Shown: positions 1 through 8,373, counted from the stretch's first letter. The stretch: DNA of 64,000 bases from a virus (IMGVR_UViG_3300012269_000002:18407-82406), one strand, 5' to 3'. The notes: generated by a model not told the origin, from the letters alone. A program made the numbers and translations.

Positions 1-1
1 T

Positions 2-106
2 ACTATGTTAACAACAGTTAATTTTGGTGATTTATCTATGGATGATGACAGTATAGCCGACATTACAGCCGACCTAAGGTTTGACCGAGCAATACTTTTG
101 TTCTAA
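2..106 (+). CDS. C-terminal end of a probable tail tube protein (partial)
   Basis: An open frame enters from the left edge and stops at 104-106. The 34 visible residues end in IADITADLRFDRAILLF. This beta-rich ending resembles the C-termini of T4 gp19-type tail tube proteins, where a stretch like 'IAEFxVTFRYD' closes the chain. A strong terminator follows 95 bases downstream, so the gene ends a transcript. A tube protein just before the baseplate genes would fit a T4-like order. The call rests on a short stretch only; any other virion protein with a similar last strand would look the same. Confidence 0.4.
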   Translation, partial: TMLTTVNFGDLSMDDDSIADITADLRFDRAILLF

Positions 107-138
107 CTTAACACACTTATAATAAGTTACTTACGTTT

Positions 139-199
139 TATCGAATCATAAAACATAAGTAATATCAGAGTATCGAATCATAAAACATAAGTAATATCA
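139..199. repeat. Two direct copies of a 29-bp sequence
   Basis: Positions 139-167 and 171-199 are identical over 29 bases (start TATCGAATCATAAAAC), separated by GAG. They lie between the stop of the upstream tail gene and the terminator at 201-239. Only two copies are present, so this is not a CRISPR array. It may be a tandem duplication or a pair of protein-binding sites. Confidence 0.85.
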
Positions 200-200
200 T

Positions 201-239
201 AAAAAAGTCCGTTTAAACATTGTTTAAACGGACTTTTTT
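201..239 (+). terminator. Rho-independent terminator
   Basis: An 18-base perfect stem (201-218 with 222-239) closes on a 3-base loop and ends in six T. The left arm starts with six A, so it could also work on the minus strand. It closes the transcript of the upstream tail gene. Confidence 0.9.
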
Positions 240-250
240 CTTTATATTTG
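219..250 (+). promoter_or_regulatory. Bacteroidetes-type promoter (ATTG-N20-TATATTTG)
   Basis: ATTG at 219-222 and TATATTTG at 243-250 are separated by 20 bases, matching the Bacteroidetes -33/-7 consensus. The ATG at 255 is only four bases beyond the -7 box, so the transcript would be nearly leaderless. The -33 box lies in the loop and right arm of the preceding terminator. Confidence 0.7.
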
Positions 251-254
251 TGTT

Positions 255-1919
255 ATGAATATAAAAGAGATATTATTAGAATGTAAAGAAGTTCATAAGA
301 ATAAATATAATTATTCCAAGGTGACTTACGTTAATGCTAAAACTAAGGTTGTTATAGGTTGTCCAGAACATGGTGATTTTGAACAATTATTATATAGTCA
401 CAAAAATGGTTTTGGGTGTAATGAATGTGCTTTAATTGTGAGGGCTAATAAACGTAGGTTAAGTCAAGATGACTTTATTGAACAATGTAAAAATGTTCAT
501 GGTGATTATTATGATTATTCATTAGTTAATTATACTAAAATTAAAAATAATATTAATATAATTTGCCCAAGACATGGTAAGTTTGAACAAACTGCCGATG
601 ACCATAAGAATGGTCGTGGGTGTGTTAAGTGTTATAGGTCTAAACAATCTGAAAATAATCTTAAAGAAAATACTGAATCTTTTATTGATAGATTAAATTC
701 TGAGCTCCCAAATAATGATTATGATTTTTCAGAAGTTAATTATATACATGGTAAGTCTAAAGTAATTATTACATGCCCAATACATGGTAGATTTGAGAGA
801 AAGCCTAATTTAATACTGGATAGTAAAAAAATATGTTTGGGGTGTTCACCTAAAAAGATAGCCAGTAATAGGATTACTACTGAGGAATTTATTATTAGGG
901 CCATTAAAATACATGGTAATAAATATGATTATTCGAAAGTTGTTTATAAATCACCAAAATCTAAAATAATAATAATTTGCCCAGAGCATGGTGAATTTAA
1001 ACAATCAGCATATAATCATATAAATCCAATTAATTTTATGGGTTGTAATGAATGTGGTAAAAAATATGATAAAAGTGAAAATGAAGTATCTGATTTTATA
1101 ACTACATTGGGTATCTATTTTGAAAAAAATAATAGGTTAATTCTAAATGGTAAAGAATTGGATATTTATATTCCGTCTCTTAATGTCGCTATTGAGTATA
1201 ATGGGTTATATTGGCATTCTGAATTACATAAAGATAATAACTATCATTTAGATAAAACAATAGAATGTGAAAAACTAGGAATTCAGTTAATTCATATTTT
1301 TGAAGATGAATGGTTAGATAAACGAGAAATTGTTGAGAGTAGATTGAAGAATATATTAGGGTTAACTAACATTAAGGTTTTTGGTCGTAAATGTGTGGTT
1401 CGTGAAATACCAACTAAAGAGTGTAGGTTATTTTTTGATATGAATCACTTACAGGGGTATACTAACTCGAAATATAAATTAGGTTTATATTATAATGATG
1501 AGTTAATTTCAGCTATGTTATTTACCACCCCAAGATTAGGTATTGGTGCTAAGTTCGATGGTTATGAATTAACCAGGTTTGTCAATAAACTTAACACTAG
1601 TGTTGTTGGGGGTGCTGGTAAATTATTAAAACATTTTATAAAAACCTATAATCCAAATGAAATAAGAAGTTATGCTGATAGAAGATGGAGTGATGGGGGT
1701 CTTTATAATAAACTTAATTTTATTAAAATGAATATAAATAAACCAAATTACTGGTATGTTAAAGGATTAAAAAGATATCATAGATTTAATTTTAGAAAAG
1801 GAAAGTTAAATGATATGGGTTATAATATTGAGGGTAAAACTGAGCGTGAGATTATGTTAGAGGCTGGTTATTTAAGGATTCATGATTGCGGAACAATGCA
1901 ATATATATTAAAACCCTAG
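255..1919 (+). CDS. Homing endonuclease: four zinc-ribbon repeats, Vsr-type nuclease, C-terminal extra domain
   Basis: 554 residues. Residues ~5-275 hold four related repeats (about 60 aa) of the form 'H..KYDYSKV.Y...K.KV.I.CPEHG.F.Q', each ending in a second Cys pair, which looks like a DNA-binding zinc ribbon. Residues ~285-375 form a very-short-patch-repair (Vsr)-like nuclease with the signature VAIEYNGLYWH and LIHIFEDEW. The rest (~380-554) has the pattern GLYYNDELISAMLF and LTRFVNKLNTSVVGGAGKLL, resembling the acetyltransferase-like tail found on many phage homing endonucleases. It has its own host-type promoter and terminator, so it is a free-standing mobile gene placed between tail genes. 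The nuclease call is firm from motifs; the target site is unknown. Confidence 0.85.
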   Translation: MNIKEILLECKEVHKNKYNYSKVTYVNAKTKVVIGCPEHGDFEQLLYSHKNGFGCNECALIVRANKRRLSQDDFIEQCKNVHGDYYDYSLVNYTKIKNNINIICPRHGKFEQTADDHKNGRGCVKCYRSKQSENNLKENTESFIDRLNSELPNNDYDFSEVNYIHGKSKVIITCPIHGRFERKPNLILDSKKICLGCSPKKIASNRITTEEFIIRAIKIHGNKYDYSKVVYKSPKSKIIIICPEHGEFKQSAYNHINPINFMGCNECGKKYDKSENEVSDFITTLGIYFEKNNRLILNGKELDIYIPSLNVAIEYNGLYWHSELHKDNNYHLDKTIECEKLGIQLIHIFEDEWLDKREIVESRLKNILGLTNIKVFGRKCVVREIPTKECRLFFDMNHLQGYTNSKYKLGLYYNDELISAMLFTTPRLGIGAKFDGYELTRFVNKLNTSVVGGAGKLLKHFIKTYNPNEIRSYADRRWSDGGLYNKLNFIKMNINKPNYWYVKGLKRYHRFNFRKGKLNDMGYNIEGKTEREIMLEAGYLRIHDCGTMQYILKP

Positions 1920-1935
1920 GAATTCCTAGGGTTTT
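1910..1935 (+). terminator. Bidirectional terminator between convergent genes
   Basis: AAAACCCTAGG (1910-1920) pairs with CCTAGGGTTTT (1925-1935) around AATT. T-runs occur on both strands. It contains the TAG stop of the upstream endonuclease gene and abuts the stop of the minus-strand phosphoesterase gene, serving both. Confidence 0.9.
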
Positions 1936-2679
1936 TTATTTACCATACTTTTTATTTAATTCTTTTTCATAATCGGTATAATTGATTAACGGAAAGAATT
2001 CCCCAATATTTAAACAAATATGTTGACAATTAAATCTAAGAGTCCTTATATTTTGGTGAAAATGACCATAAAAATGATGGGTAATATTGTTATTTTCATT
2101 AATTATATTAAAAGCTGTCGATAACAATTCTCTTTCCAATATTAAATCATCCATTAATTTATCATCATATGTAGCAAATCTATTAATAATTTCAGGTGTT
2201 TTACCTGGAACATTAATCGGTGGTATAAAACTAGGGGTGGTATGTGTAACCAAAATATCAATACCCCTAACTTCTTTTAAGAAATCCTCATTTAAAACAA
2301 ATAATTCATCTTCCCAATGCGAGTTAGTTTCAAGTCTTCTAGGGACCCTATCTATACTAATGGCACCACCTATACCAAGTATTTTTTTATTCTCTATTTC
2401 CAAAACGGTATAATCGGGGTGTAGTTTTAAATTGGATAATAGATAGTCACCCTTAAAAAATTTAGGGTCGTCATGATTACCCCTGATAACGTGTAGGGTT
2501 ATATCCCTTTCCTTTAGAAATTCGTTGAAGAATTCTAATTTTTTTATTTCGTTACTTGTTCTAGTAAACCCAACACCATAATCACCAACATGTATTATAT
2601 GTTCGTTAGTTATTTTTTTTTGCTTTATTGTCCATTGGATAAAAGCATCGTTACCGTGAGTATCCCCTAAGAAAATCAT
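1936..2679 (-). CDS. Calcineurin-like metallophosphoesterase
   Basis: 247 residues with the full metallophosphoesterase motif series: GDTHG near the N-terminus, VGDYG, RGNHDD, VTHTTP and YGHFHQN. These residues bind two metal ions in the family. Likely substrates are phosphoproteins or nucleotides such as (di)nucleoside polyphosphates; the sequence does not decide. It is the only minus-strand gene in the left half of the window and has its own Bacteroidetes-type promoter, which suggests early expression by the host polymerase. It converges on the endonuclease gene with a shared terminator. Confidence 0.9.
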   Translation of the reverse strand: MIFLGDTHGNDAFIQWTIKQKKITNEHIIHVGDYGVGFTRTSNEIKKLEFFNEFLKERDITLHVIRGNHDDPKFFKGDYLLSNLKLHPDYTVLEIENKKILGIGGAISIDRVPRRLETNSHWEDELFVLNEDFLKEVRGIDILVTHTTPSFIPPINVPGKTPEIINRFATYDDKLMDDLILERELLSTAFNIINENNNITHHFYGHFHQNIRTLRFNCQHICLNIGEFFPLINYTDYEKELNKKYGK

Positions 2680-2707
2680 ACCGTTATAAAATTTTTATTA
2701 ATTTACG

Positions 2708-2739
2708 CAAATATAATAAATAAAAAACACTTATGCAAA
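2708..2739 (-). promoter_or_regulatory. Bacteroidetes-type promoter (TTTG-N20-TATATTTG)
   Basis: Read on the minus strand, TTTG (2739-2736) and TATATTTG (2715-2708) are exactly 20 bases apart, a perfect consensus match. It drives the phosphoesterase gene, whose ATG is at 2679. Confidence 0.8.
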
Positions 2740-2756
2740 TAAAACTTTACTTATTA

Positions 2757-2763
2757 TATTTAT
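2757..2763 (+). promoter_or_regulatory. TATTTAT motif (putative phage promoter)
   Basis: TATTTATTTAGTA lies 43 bases before the ATG of the hub gene at 2807. It is one of thirteen such motifs placed directionally before genes in this window. Confidence 0.4.
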
Positions 2764-2806
2764 TTAGTAGATTAAGAATAATAAAATTTTAAAAATAGTT
2801 TTAATT

Positions 2807-3868
2807 ATGAGTGATAAAAAACCAGATGTTTTTCAAACAAAAAACACAGATAATATGGAATTTCCAAGTCAAATTTCTAGTGCAGAGGAACTTGCGGCTA
2901 ATAAAATGAAAAGAAGAACCGAGGAACAAATTAAACTTAGGTCTGAAAATTTAGCTAAAAGTGAGGAAATAGCTAGGGAAACCGAAAAAACAAGACTAAT
3001 ACAAATGGAAGAAAAAAATGCTCACCAATCAAATCAAAATTCTAGTAATCAACAAATGATAGAGCCAACGGTTAATTACCCACAAGTTACTAAAGCACCA
3101 GAACTTAGTGATATTGAAATAATGAGCCAACCCCAAATGAATCAAGCATTTGATGTAATCCCATTACCGTCCGAGGGTAAATTATACCCATCTAAAAAGA
3201 AAAGTATCAAGGTTGCGTATTTAACGACCGCTGATGAAAATATTCTTACGTCACCTAACTTAGTTGATAGTGGGCAATTTTTGGAAATACTATTAAATAG
3301 AAAGATTTTAGAACCAGAACTAAGATATAGTGATTTACACACTGGTGATAGAAATGCTATTATGGTTTGGCTTAGGGCCACTGGTTATGGTACTGATTAC
3401 CAAATACAAATGTTGGATAAAAATAATGTACCATTTGAAACATCCTTTGATTTAAGTACTCTTAAAACAATAAAATTAGGTGCTGAACCAGATTTGGAAG
3501 GTTTATTTTATTTTAAAATGCCATTAAGTGGTGATGATATAAAATTTAAACTATTAAGCGTTGGTGATGTTGATGCAATAGGTGAATTATTAGAATTGGA
3601 TAAGGTTAATGGTGTTACTATTAATACTGAACCTACCCACATTTTAAACTTTCATATAATTGAGGTAAACGGTGATAGAAGTAGAGATTTTATTAAGGAA
3701 TATTCAAATAATATTAGAACATTAGATGCTCAGAAACTTAGGAAATTTATTAGTAGTATCGAAAGCGGTATAGATTTAAATGTCGATATCAAGACTCCTG
3801 GGGGTGGGTCTATAACTACATTTCTTCCAATTAACCCAAGCTTTTTTTGGCCTAACTCGGAATTATAA
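2807..3868 (+). CDS. T4 gp26/gp51-like baseplate hub protein (first frame)
   Basis: 353 residues. Residues 1-115 are charged and low-complexity, probably coiled or disordered. From ~120 the sequence reads FDVIPLPSEGKLYPSKKK, matching the 'LPSkGklY' opening of T4-type hub assembly proteins, and continues with a compact alpha/beta region to NPSFFWPNSEL. In T4-like relatives the chain continues with a short helical domain ending in an 'MP..ER..' motif. Here that domain lies in the +1 frame immediately downstream (see 3842-3867 and 3939-4124). The gene opens the hub operon, as genes 26 and 51 do in T4. Confidence 0.65.
   Translation: MSDKKPDVFQTKNTDNMEFPSQISSAEELAANKMKRRTEEQIKLRSENLAKSEEIARETEKTRLIQMEEKNAHQSNQNSSNQQMIEPTVNYPQVTKAPELSDIEIMSQPQMNQAFDVIPLPSEGKLYPSKKKSIKVAYLTTADENILTSPNLVDSGQFLEILLNRKILEPELRYSDLHTGDRNAIMVWLRATGYGTDYQIQMLDKNNVPFETSFDLSTLKTIKLGAEPDLEGLFYFKMPLSGDDIKFKLLSVGDVDAIGELLELDKVNGVTINTEPTHILNFHIIEVNGDRSRDFIKEYSNNIRTLDAQKLRKFISSIESGIDLNVDIKTPGGGSITTFLPINPSFFWPNSEL
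3842..3867 (+). other. Probable programmed +1 frameshift site
   Basis: Seven T (3842-3848) lie near the end of the hub gene, read as TTT TTT TGG. A +1 slip enters a frame that is open from 3816 and encodes a continuous helical domain (LLEEIYACTKHIGFSYQDT) running into the reading frame at 3939. The upstream part of that domain has no ATG, GTG or TTG start. A shift nearer the zero-frame stop (3866-3868) is also possible. A sequencing error or real mutation in the T7 run would give the same picture. Confidence 0.5.
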
Positions 3869-3938
3869 AACGAGTTTATTAGAAGAGATTTATGCTTGTA
3901 CCAAACACATAGGGTTTTCATACCAAGATACGCTTAGT

Positions 3939-4124
3939 ATGCCTACTTACGAAAGGAGGTCCTATTTATCATTATTGATAAATGAAAATACTAGAAAATC
4001 TGAAAGGATGGAACAAGAAATGGAAAATACTACCAATAAGAACGCAAAGGGTAGTAGGACCAGTAGGGTTAGTGGTGAAACACTTAAAGCAAGATTAAAA
4101 AACGGAGAAATACCTAACAATTAA
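3939..4124 (+). CDS. C-terminal domain of the gp26/51-like hub protein (+1 frame) or small separate protein
   Basis: The ATG-initiated part is 61 residues, starting MPTYERRSYLSLLINE. The same frame is open and clearly protein-like upstream to about 3816. The combined sequence (LLEEIYACTKHIGFSYQDT then MPTYERRSYLSLL) matches, from memory, the C-terminal end of T4 gp51-type hub proteins, where 'IFTFYQINHTL...IMSMIPAERGFVLKL' occupies this place. It is therefore best read as the last domain of the preceding gene, reached by +1 frameshifting. It could also be made alone from the internal ATG. The tail of the protein is rich in E, N, K and R. Confidence 0.6.
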   Translation: MPTYERRSYLSLLINENTRKSERMEQEMENTTNKNAKGSRTSRVSGETLKARLKNGEIPNN

Positions 4125-4143
4125 ATAAGTTAGGTATTTTTTT
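4108..4143 (+). terminator. Rho-independent terminator
   Basis: AAATACCTAAC (4108-4118) pairs with GTTAGGTATTT (4129-4139), followed by T's to 4143. The left arm overlaps the end of the preceding frame and the stop codon lies in the loop. Confidence 0.8.
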
Positions 4144-4154
4144 CGTTTATTAGA

Positions 4155-4161
4155 TATTTAT
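4155..4161 (+). promoter_or_regulatory. TATTTAT motif (putative phage promoter)
   Basis: GATATTTATAGTAAA, 19 bases before the ATG at 4181 and just after a terminator, as expected for a promoter that restarts transcription. Confidence 0.45.
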
Positions 4162-4180
4162 AGTAAATACCATAATTTAG

Positions 4181-5530
4181 ATGAAAAAACTAATTATTAA
4201 CGAGTCTCAACTAAGGCTTATAAAGAATTTATTACTTGAGAATAAAACTCAGGATTTAATTAAAAAAGTTAACATCGGTGATATTATTTTAATTTACAGG
4301 GAAAATGTTGAAAAACATTTAATCTTTGAAGTTATAAATAATTTACCCGATGGTGTTTTTATGAGACCAGCTGATACAAATTCTAAGGATAGAGATAAAT
4401 TGATTAGGTTCAATATCATGGATTTGGATGGTGATACATTGAATTTAAAATGGATTGATAGCCCAGAAGGTGAAAAGGTTGGTAAACCTAGTTGGAAGAA
4501 CGTAACCGTAAAAAATATAACTGGTTATAGTTTACTTGATTCGGATAAAAATCCTAAGGGTTTTGTTAAGCTTAGTGATGAGGAAGAGGAAGAGGTTAAT
4601 ACCGATAATTCAGTAGAGGATGATGATAATATTGAGGATAATCAAAGTGAAAGCGAATATTTAAAAACACTAATATCTAGTTTGGACGAAATTGAGGTCG
4701 GTAGTAAACACATTTTGACCTTAAGTGATAATAGTAAAATACATTTTGAGGTTATTGATAAAGTACCTAATAAAATTGGTATTAAAATATTAAAAAATGT
4801 TGGTAAAGAAGCTAAACGATATGATAAATTAATTGATAATATCCTAGAACTTGAACCATCATCAAAAACAGTTAAATTAGTTAATGGTAAAAAAATATTT
4901 AACATATCATTTTTAAGTTACCCAGATGATAGGGATATTAATGAAGTTGATGAGGATGATGTAGATGTTGGAGAACCAGTAGTAATCAGTAACATAATTA
5001 ATTTTGAAAAATCTTATATAGATGCGAGTACGGATGTTAGTTCTTATGCAACCATTACTGATAAAGAAGCCATGAGTATGATTTTAAAAAACCCTAAGAT
5101 TAGAGGTGCGTTTATGAAGCAACCAACATTATGGGATATGATTACGAATAGTGAACCAAAAGGTCTTATTAAGGCTAAATCTATTCTTGATAAAGTTTAT
5201 AATGGTGACAATGAATCTAATAAACAGGTTACCGATGTTTTAAAAATTCCCAATAAAATAAGTTTTAAACTTTTAGGTGATTCATTTAGTGAAGAAATTG
5301 ATGGAGTTACTTATAAATTAAATAATGAAGTTAAATATATTGCAAAAAATAGGGCCAAGAGAGATGGTGGAGTATTTTCAACTATTTTAACTAAAGGTGG
5401 TATGGAACTATTTATTTATAGAATTAAAAATAAAGATAACGAAGAATATTTAGCCAGAATAATTATAAATTCGGATAGTGGTAAGGACTTTAAAGAAAAT
5501 AGGGTTATAAAAATATTTAAACAACAATAA
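4181..5530 (+). CDS. Unknown acidic protein with an internal repeat, in the tail operon
   Basis: 449 residues; I do not recognise the family. Two regions look related: residues ~28-70 (GDIILIYRENVEKHLIFEVI) and ~170-215 (GSKHILTLSDNSKIHFEVID), suggesting a duplicated small beta domain. They are separated by an acidic linker rich in D, E and N (~130-160). The last 60 residues read like a beta-rich domain (TKGGMELFIYRIKNKDNEEY). It lies between the hub gene and the tape measure gene with a 3-base gap to the latter, so it is probably a virion or tail assembly protein. Confidence 0.6.
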   Translation: MKKLIINESQLRLIKNLLLENKTQDLIKKVNIGDIILIYRENVEKHLIFEVINNLPDGVFMRPADTNSKDRDKLIRFNIMDLDGDTLNLKWIDSPEGEKVGKPSWKNVTVKNITGYSLLDSDKNPKGFVKLSDEEEEEVNTDNSVEDDDNIEDNQSESEYLKTLISSLDEIEVGSKHILTLSDNSKIHFEVIDKVPNKIGIKILKNVGKEAKRYDKLIDNILELEPSSKTVKLVNGKKIFNISFLSYPDDRDINEVDEDDVDVGEPVVISNIINFEKSYIDASTDVSSYATITDKEAMSMILKNPKIRGAFMKQPTLWDMITNSEPKGLIKAKSILDKVYNGDNESNKQVTDVLKIPNKISFKLLGDSFSEEIDGVTYKLNNEVKYIAKNRAKRDGGVFSTILTKGGMELFIYRIKNKDNEEYLARIIINSDSGKDFKENRVIKIFKQQ

Positions 5531-5533
5531 TAT

Positions 5534-8083
5534 ATGGCTTCAAATGATGATTTTTTAAAAAATCTAACAGCTTCGGCTAAAATACAAAAACAGTTAACTT
5601 CAAGTGTTGGTGAATATGCCAAGGCTATAGCTACTATTGGTGAAATTCAAGAAAATATTAAAATTGCGTTAGAGGGTCAAAAAGCTATTGAGGCAGATTT
5701 ATTATTATTAAGACAAGAGGAACAGGACTTAATCAATAAAATGGCTGGTGATAGTGCTAACCTAACCGAAGCTGAACGTAGAAGATTAGCAAATTTAGCG
5801 ATAATAATAAGAAATCAACAAAATATTTCTGACGAACTAGTAAAACAAACTACCTCATTAAATAGACAGAATGATGAGTATATTCAGATAATTAAAAACG
5901 TTAGTAAGGTTAATTTAGGGGTGAGTACCGTTCTTAAAAGTTTAACTAAAGTACCTGGCTTAATTAAAAAAGGTTTTGGTGCTCTAGATGATACTGGTAT
6001 TTTTAAGGTTGATAAAGAAATAAAGTTAACGTCTAGAAGTCTTAATATTTCAAAAGCTAATTCAGATGCATTTGGTCTTAGTTTAAATAAGGCTGCTAAG
6101 TCAACAAGTATGATAGGTGTTCAAACAGAAGACTTATCTAAAATGCAAAAATCATATTCAGAAGAAATAGGTAGGTCCGTAGTACTAAGTGAAGAAGGTC
6201 TAGTAGCTATGTCTAGAATGGCACAAGGTACTAACCTAGGTACCGAGGGTGCTGCTGCTATGGCAGCTGAAATGGATAAATTCAACTTATCGGTTGAGGC
6301 TTCTGCCGATTACGTTGAGGAAACGGTTAAGCTAGCCGCTAAAATGGGTGTAAATTCAGATAAAGCAATTAAAAATTTACAAACAAATCTTAAATTAGCT
6401 CAAAAATTTAATTTTAAAGGTGGAGTTGCTGGAATTACCATGATGGCAAATGAGGCCGCTAGGCTTCGTTTAGACATGGATGGGATATCTGGGCTAGCTG
6501 ATAAGGTGTTTAGGCCAGAGGGTGCCGTTGAAATGGCTGCACAGCTACAAGTTATGGGTGGTGAGTTTGCAAAACTAGGTGACCCTTTCACATTAATGTT
6601 TAAAGCTAGAAATGATTTTGCTGGTTTTGCTAAGGATATTTCAAAGGCTACGGTTGAATTTGTTGACTTTAATGATGAAACTGGTGAGACAATCCTTAAG
6701 GGTGGTCTAGCGGCTGATAGAATGAGGGAGATTTCCAAGATTACGGGTATCGCCACTGATAAATTGGTTGAGATGGCTGGCGCACAAAAAAGGTTGGAGA
6801 AATTCGATTCGATTATCCCAAGTGTAATTTCAGATAAGGAAGATAGAGAAATGATTGCATCTTTAGCTACAATGAAAGATGGTAAGGCTGAAATAGTACT
6901 TTCTGGTGGTGAAAAATTTAATTTAAAGGATATTACCGATAGTACGCTAAAGTATATAAAGGCGAATGATGAAGGTTTAAAAGAAAGGGCTGAAGGTTCT
7001 AGAAGTTTTGATGAGAACATTACTGATTTTAAAAATACAATGAAATCTACATTTTTACCATTAGCTCAAACATTGGCCAAGGATATTGGCCCCAAGATAC
7101 AGGGAATGGTTGATTATTTAAGGGATAATGATTGGTTTGGTAAGATAGAGACATTTATGAAAGGTGTTGGAAGTGCCGTAACGACATTTGGTGATATATT
7201 TAGTCCAAAAGGATTATTAATTGCTGGAATAGCTACACTTATAGCTCAACCAGCTTTATGGGTTATACGTGGACTAAAATTAGCTAAAGGATTTATGAGC
7301 GGTGTTCGTGGCATGGGTGGTATTGGTGATGGAAAAACTGGAAGTAGAACTGGTTCTTCTGGTAGTGGAATGTTTAATACTAGTAGAACTGGTGCTGGTA
7401 TGTCTAAGTCGGCTAAGATGGGGATGAATTTTAAAAGTGCCAGTAAAGGTATTGGTAGTAGGCTTGGTGGACTTACCGCTGCTGGATTTTCTGGTTATGA
7501 TGAGTGGTCTGAAAATAGTGAAAACGGTATGGGAGATGGTGAAAATGCCACTAGAACTGCCGCTAGAGCTGGTGGTGCTGGTTTAGGTGCCTGGGGTGGT
7601 GCCGCTGCTGGTGCTGCTATCGGTAGTGTTGTTCCAGTAATTGGTACAATTATTGGTGGAATTATAGGTGGTATAGCTGGTGGTGCTTTAGGTGATTATG
7701 TTGGTGATAAAGCTGGTGATATAGGTTTCGGTAGTAGTGGTAAACCAATAAAAAGTGTTGATGATGGTATCATAAGTTTTAACCCTAACGATAAATTTAT
7801 GTCGGTTGGTAGTGATGCCATGATTGCTGGAACTAACGTAAACGGAAATAAAAAACTAGCTGAAACGATATCAACTGGTGGTTCTGGTGGCTCAAGTGAG
7901 GTTAAACATAAATTTGATGATTTAAATATTAATATTTCATTGAATAGTGACACTGCATGGTTAAATAGAATCGGTTCGGATATCGCTAACGATAGGACTT
8001 TTGTTAGGGAATTAACTATTAAAATACAAGAAGAAATTAGAATGGCAATAGGTGGTGGAAAACTAAATCCTAACCCAATATAA
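5534..8083 (+). CDS. Probable tape measure protein
   Basis: 849 residues. Residues ~1-130 are heptad-rich coiled coil (many Q, E, L and I). The middle is helical and Ala/Lys/Met-rich. Residues ~555-590 (GLLIAGIATLIAQPALWVI) and ~680-715 (IGTIIGGIIGGIAGGALGDYV) are hydrophobic or Gly-zipper segments typical of tape measures that insert into the host membrane. Length, coiled coil, membrane-like segments and position in the hub operon (T4 gene 29 position) all fit. A Gly/Ser-rich low-complexity stretch lies around residues 595-640. No enzymatic motif was seen. Confidence 0.7.
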   Translation: MASNDDFLKNLTASAKIQKQLTSSVGEYAKAIATIGEIQENIKIALEGQKAIEADLLLLRQEEQDLINKMAGDSANLTEAERRRLANLAIIIRNQQNISDELVKQTTSLNRQNDEYIQIIKNVSKVNLGVSTVLKSLTKVPGLIKKGFGALDDTGIFKVDKEIKLTSRSLNISKANSDAFGLSLNKAAKSTSMIGVQTEDLSKMQKSYSEEIGRSVVLSEEGLVAMSRMAQGTNLGTEGAAAMAAEMDKFNLSVEASADYVEETVKLAAKMGVNSDKAIKNLQTNLKLAQKFNFKGGVAGITMMANEAARLRLDMDGISGLADKVFRPEGAVEMAAQLQVMGGEFAKLGDPFTLMFKARNDFAGFAKDISKATVEFVDFNDETGETILKGGLAADRMREISKITGIATDKLVEMAGAQKRLEKFDSIIPSVISDKEDREMIASLATMKDGKAEIVLSGGEKFNLKDITDSTLKYIKANDEGLKERAEGSRSFDENITDFKNTMKSTFLPLAQTLAKDIGPKIQGMVDYLRDNDWFGKIETFMKGVGSAVTTFGDIFSPKGLLIAGIATLIAQPALWVIRGLKLAKGFMSGVRGMGGIGDGKTGSRTGSSGSGMFNTSRTGAGMSKSAKMGMNFKSASKGIGSRLGGLTAAGFSGYDEWSENSENGMGDGENATRTAARAGGAGLGAWGGAAAGAAIGSVVPVIGTIIGGIIGGIAGGALGDYVGDKAGDIGFGSSGKPIKSVDDGIISFNPNDKFMSVGSDAMIAGTNVNGNKKLAETISTGGSGGSSEVKHKFDDLNINISLNSDTAWLNRIGSDIANDRTFVRELTIKIQEEIRMAIGGGKLNPNPI

Positions 8084-8144
8084 AAATTATTTTTAAAAAT
8101 AATTGATTTAAAGCTTGACTTTGTGGAAAATTTTCTGTAATATT

Positions 8145-8236
8145 GTTATATATAGTAATATAATATATAATATATAATATATAATATATAATATATAATA
8201 TATTATATATAGTAATATAATATATATTATATATAG
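8145..8236. repeat. AT-only 7-bp tandem repeat with flanking inverted/direct copies
   Basis: Six perfect copies of ATATAAT occupy 8158-8199. They are flanked by two copies of a TATATATAGTAATATAATAT-like block. The tract has almost no G or C and can fold back on itself. It fills the 290-base gap between the tape measure gene and the next operon and would melt easily. Such a tract could be a recombination hotspot, an unwinding element or a drifted terminator. Confidence 0.85.
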
Positions 8237-8272
8237 AAAAAAATTTAAATTTTTTATTCAAACGGAAAAATC

Positions 8273-8301
8273 GTGATACTTTAAAGTATCACTTTTTTTT
8301 T
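8273..8301 (+). terminator. Rho-independent terminator
   Basis: GTGATACTTT pairs with AAAGTATCAC (8273-8292) and is followed by eight or more T. It ends the 2.8-8.1 kb tail transcript just before the next promoter-like motif. Confidence 0.9.
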
Positions 8302-8348
8302 ATAATTAATATAAAATATTTATTTTGACATAAAATTGGTTACGTTAA

Positions 8349-8355
8349 TATTTAT
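8349..8355 (+). promoter_or_regulatory. TATTTAT motif (putative phage promoter)
   Basis: AATATTTATAATAAAAG, 18 bases before the ATG at 8374 and 48 bases after a terminator. This is one of the best matches to the window-wide motif. Confidence 0.5.
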
Positions 8356-8373
8356 AATAAAAGAAAGAGTATT

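Noticed and set aside
139-199. CRISPR array
   Set aside because: Only two copies are present, separated by 3 bases; no spacers and no cas genes.
3953-3958. AGGAGG as a ribosome binding site for a downstream start
   Set aside because: No start codon lies at a suitable distance, and other genes here do not use Shine-Dalgarno sites; it codes for Arg-Arg in the hub C-terminal frame.
6400-7020. Long minus-strand open frame inside the tape measure gene
   Set aside because: It lies wholly within a well-supported plus-strand gene, has a low-complexity Ser/Ala/Leu composition and no promoter or partner genes.
8070-8261. Minus-strand open frame over the AT repeat
   Set aside because: Its protein is an Ile-Tyr repeat dictated by the AT tract.
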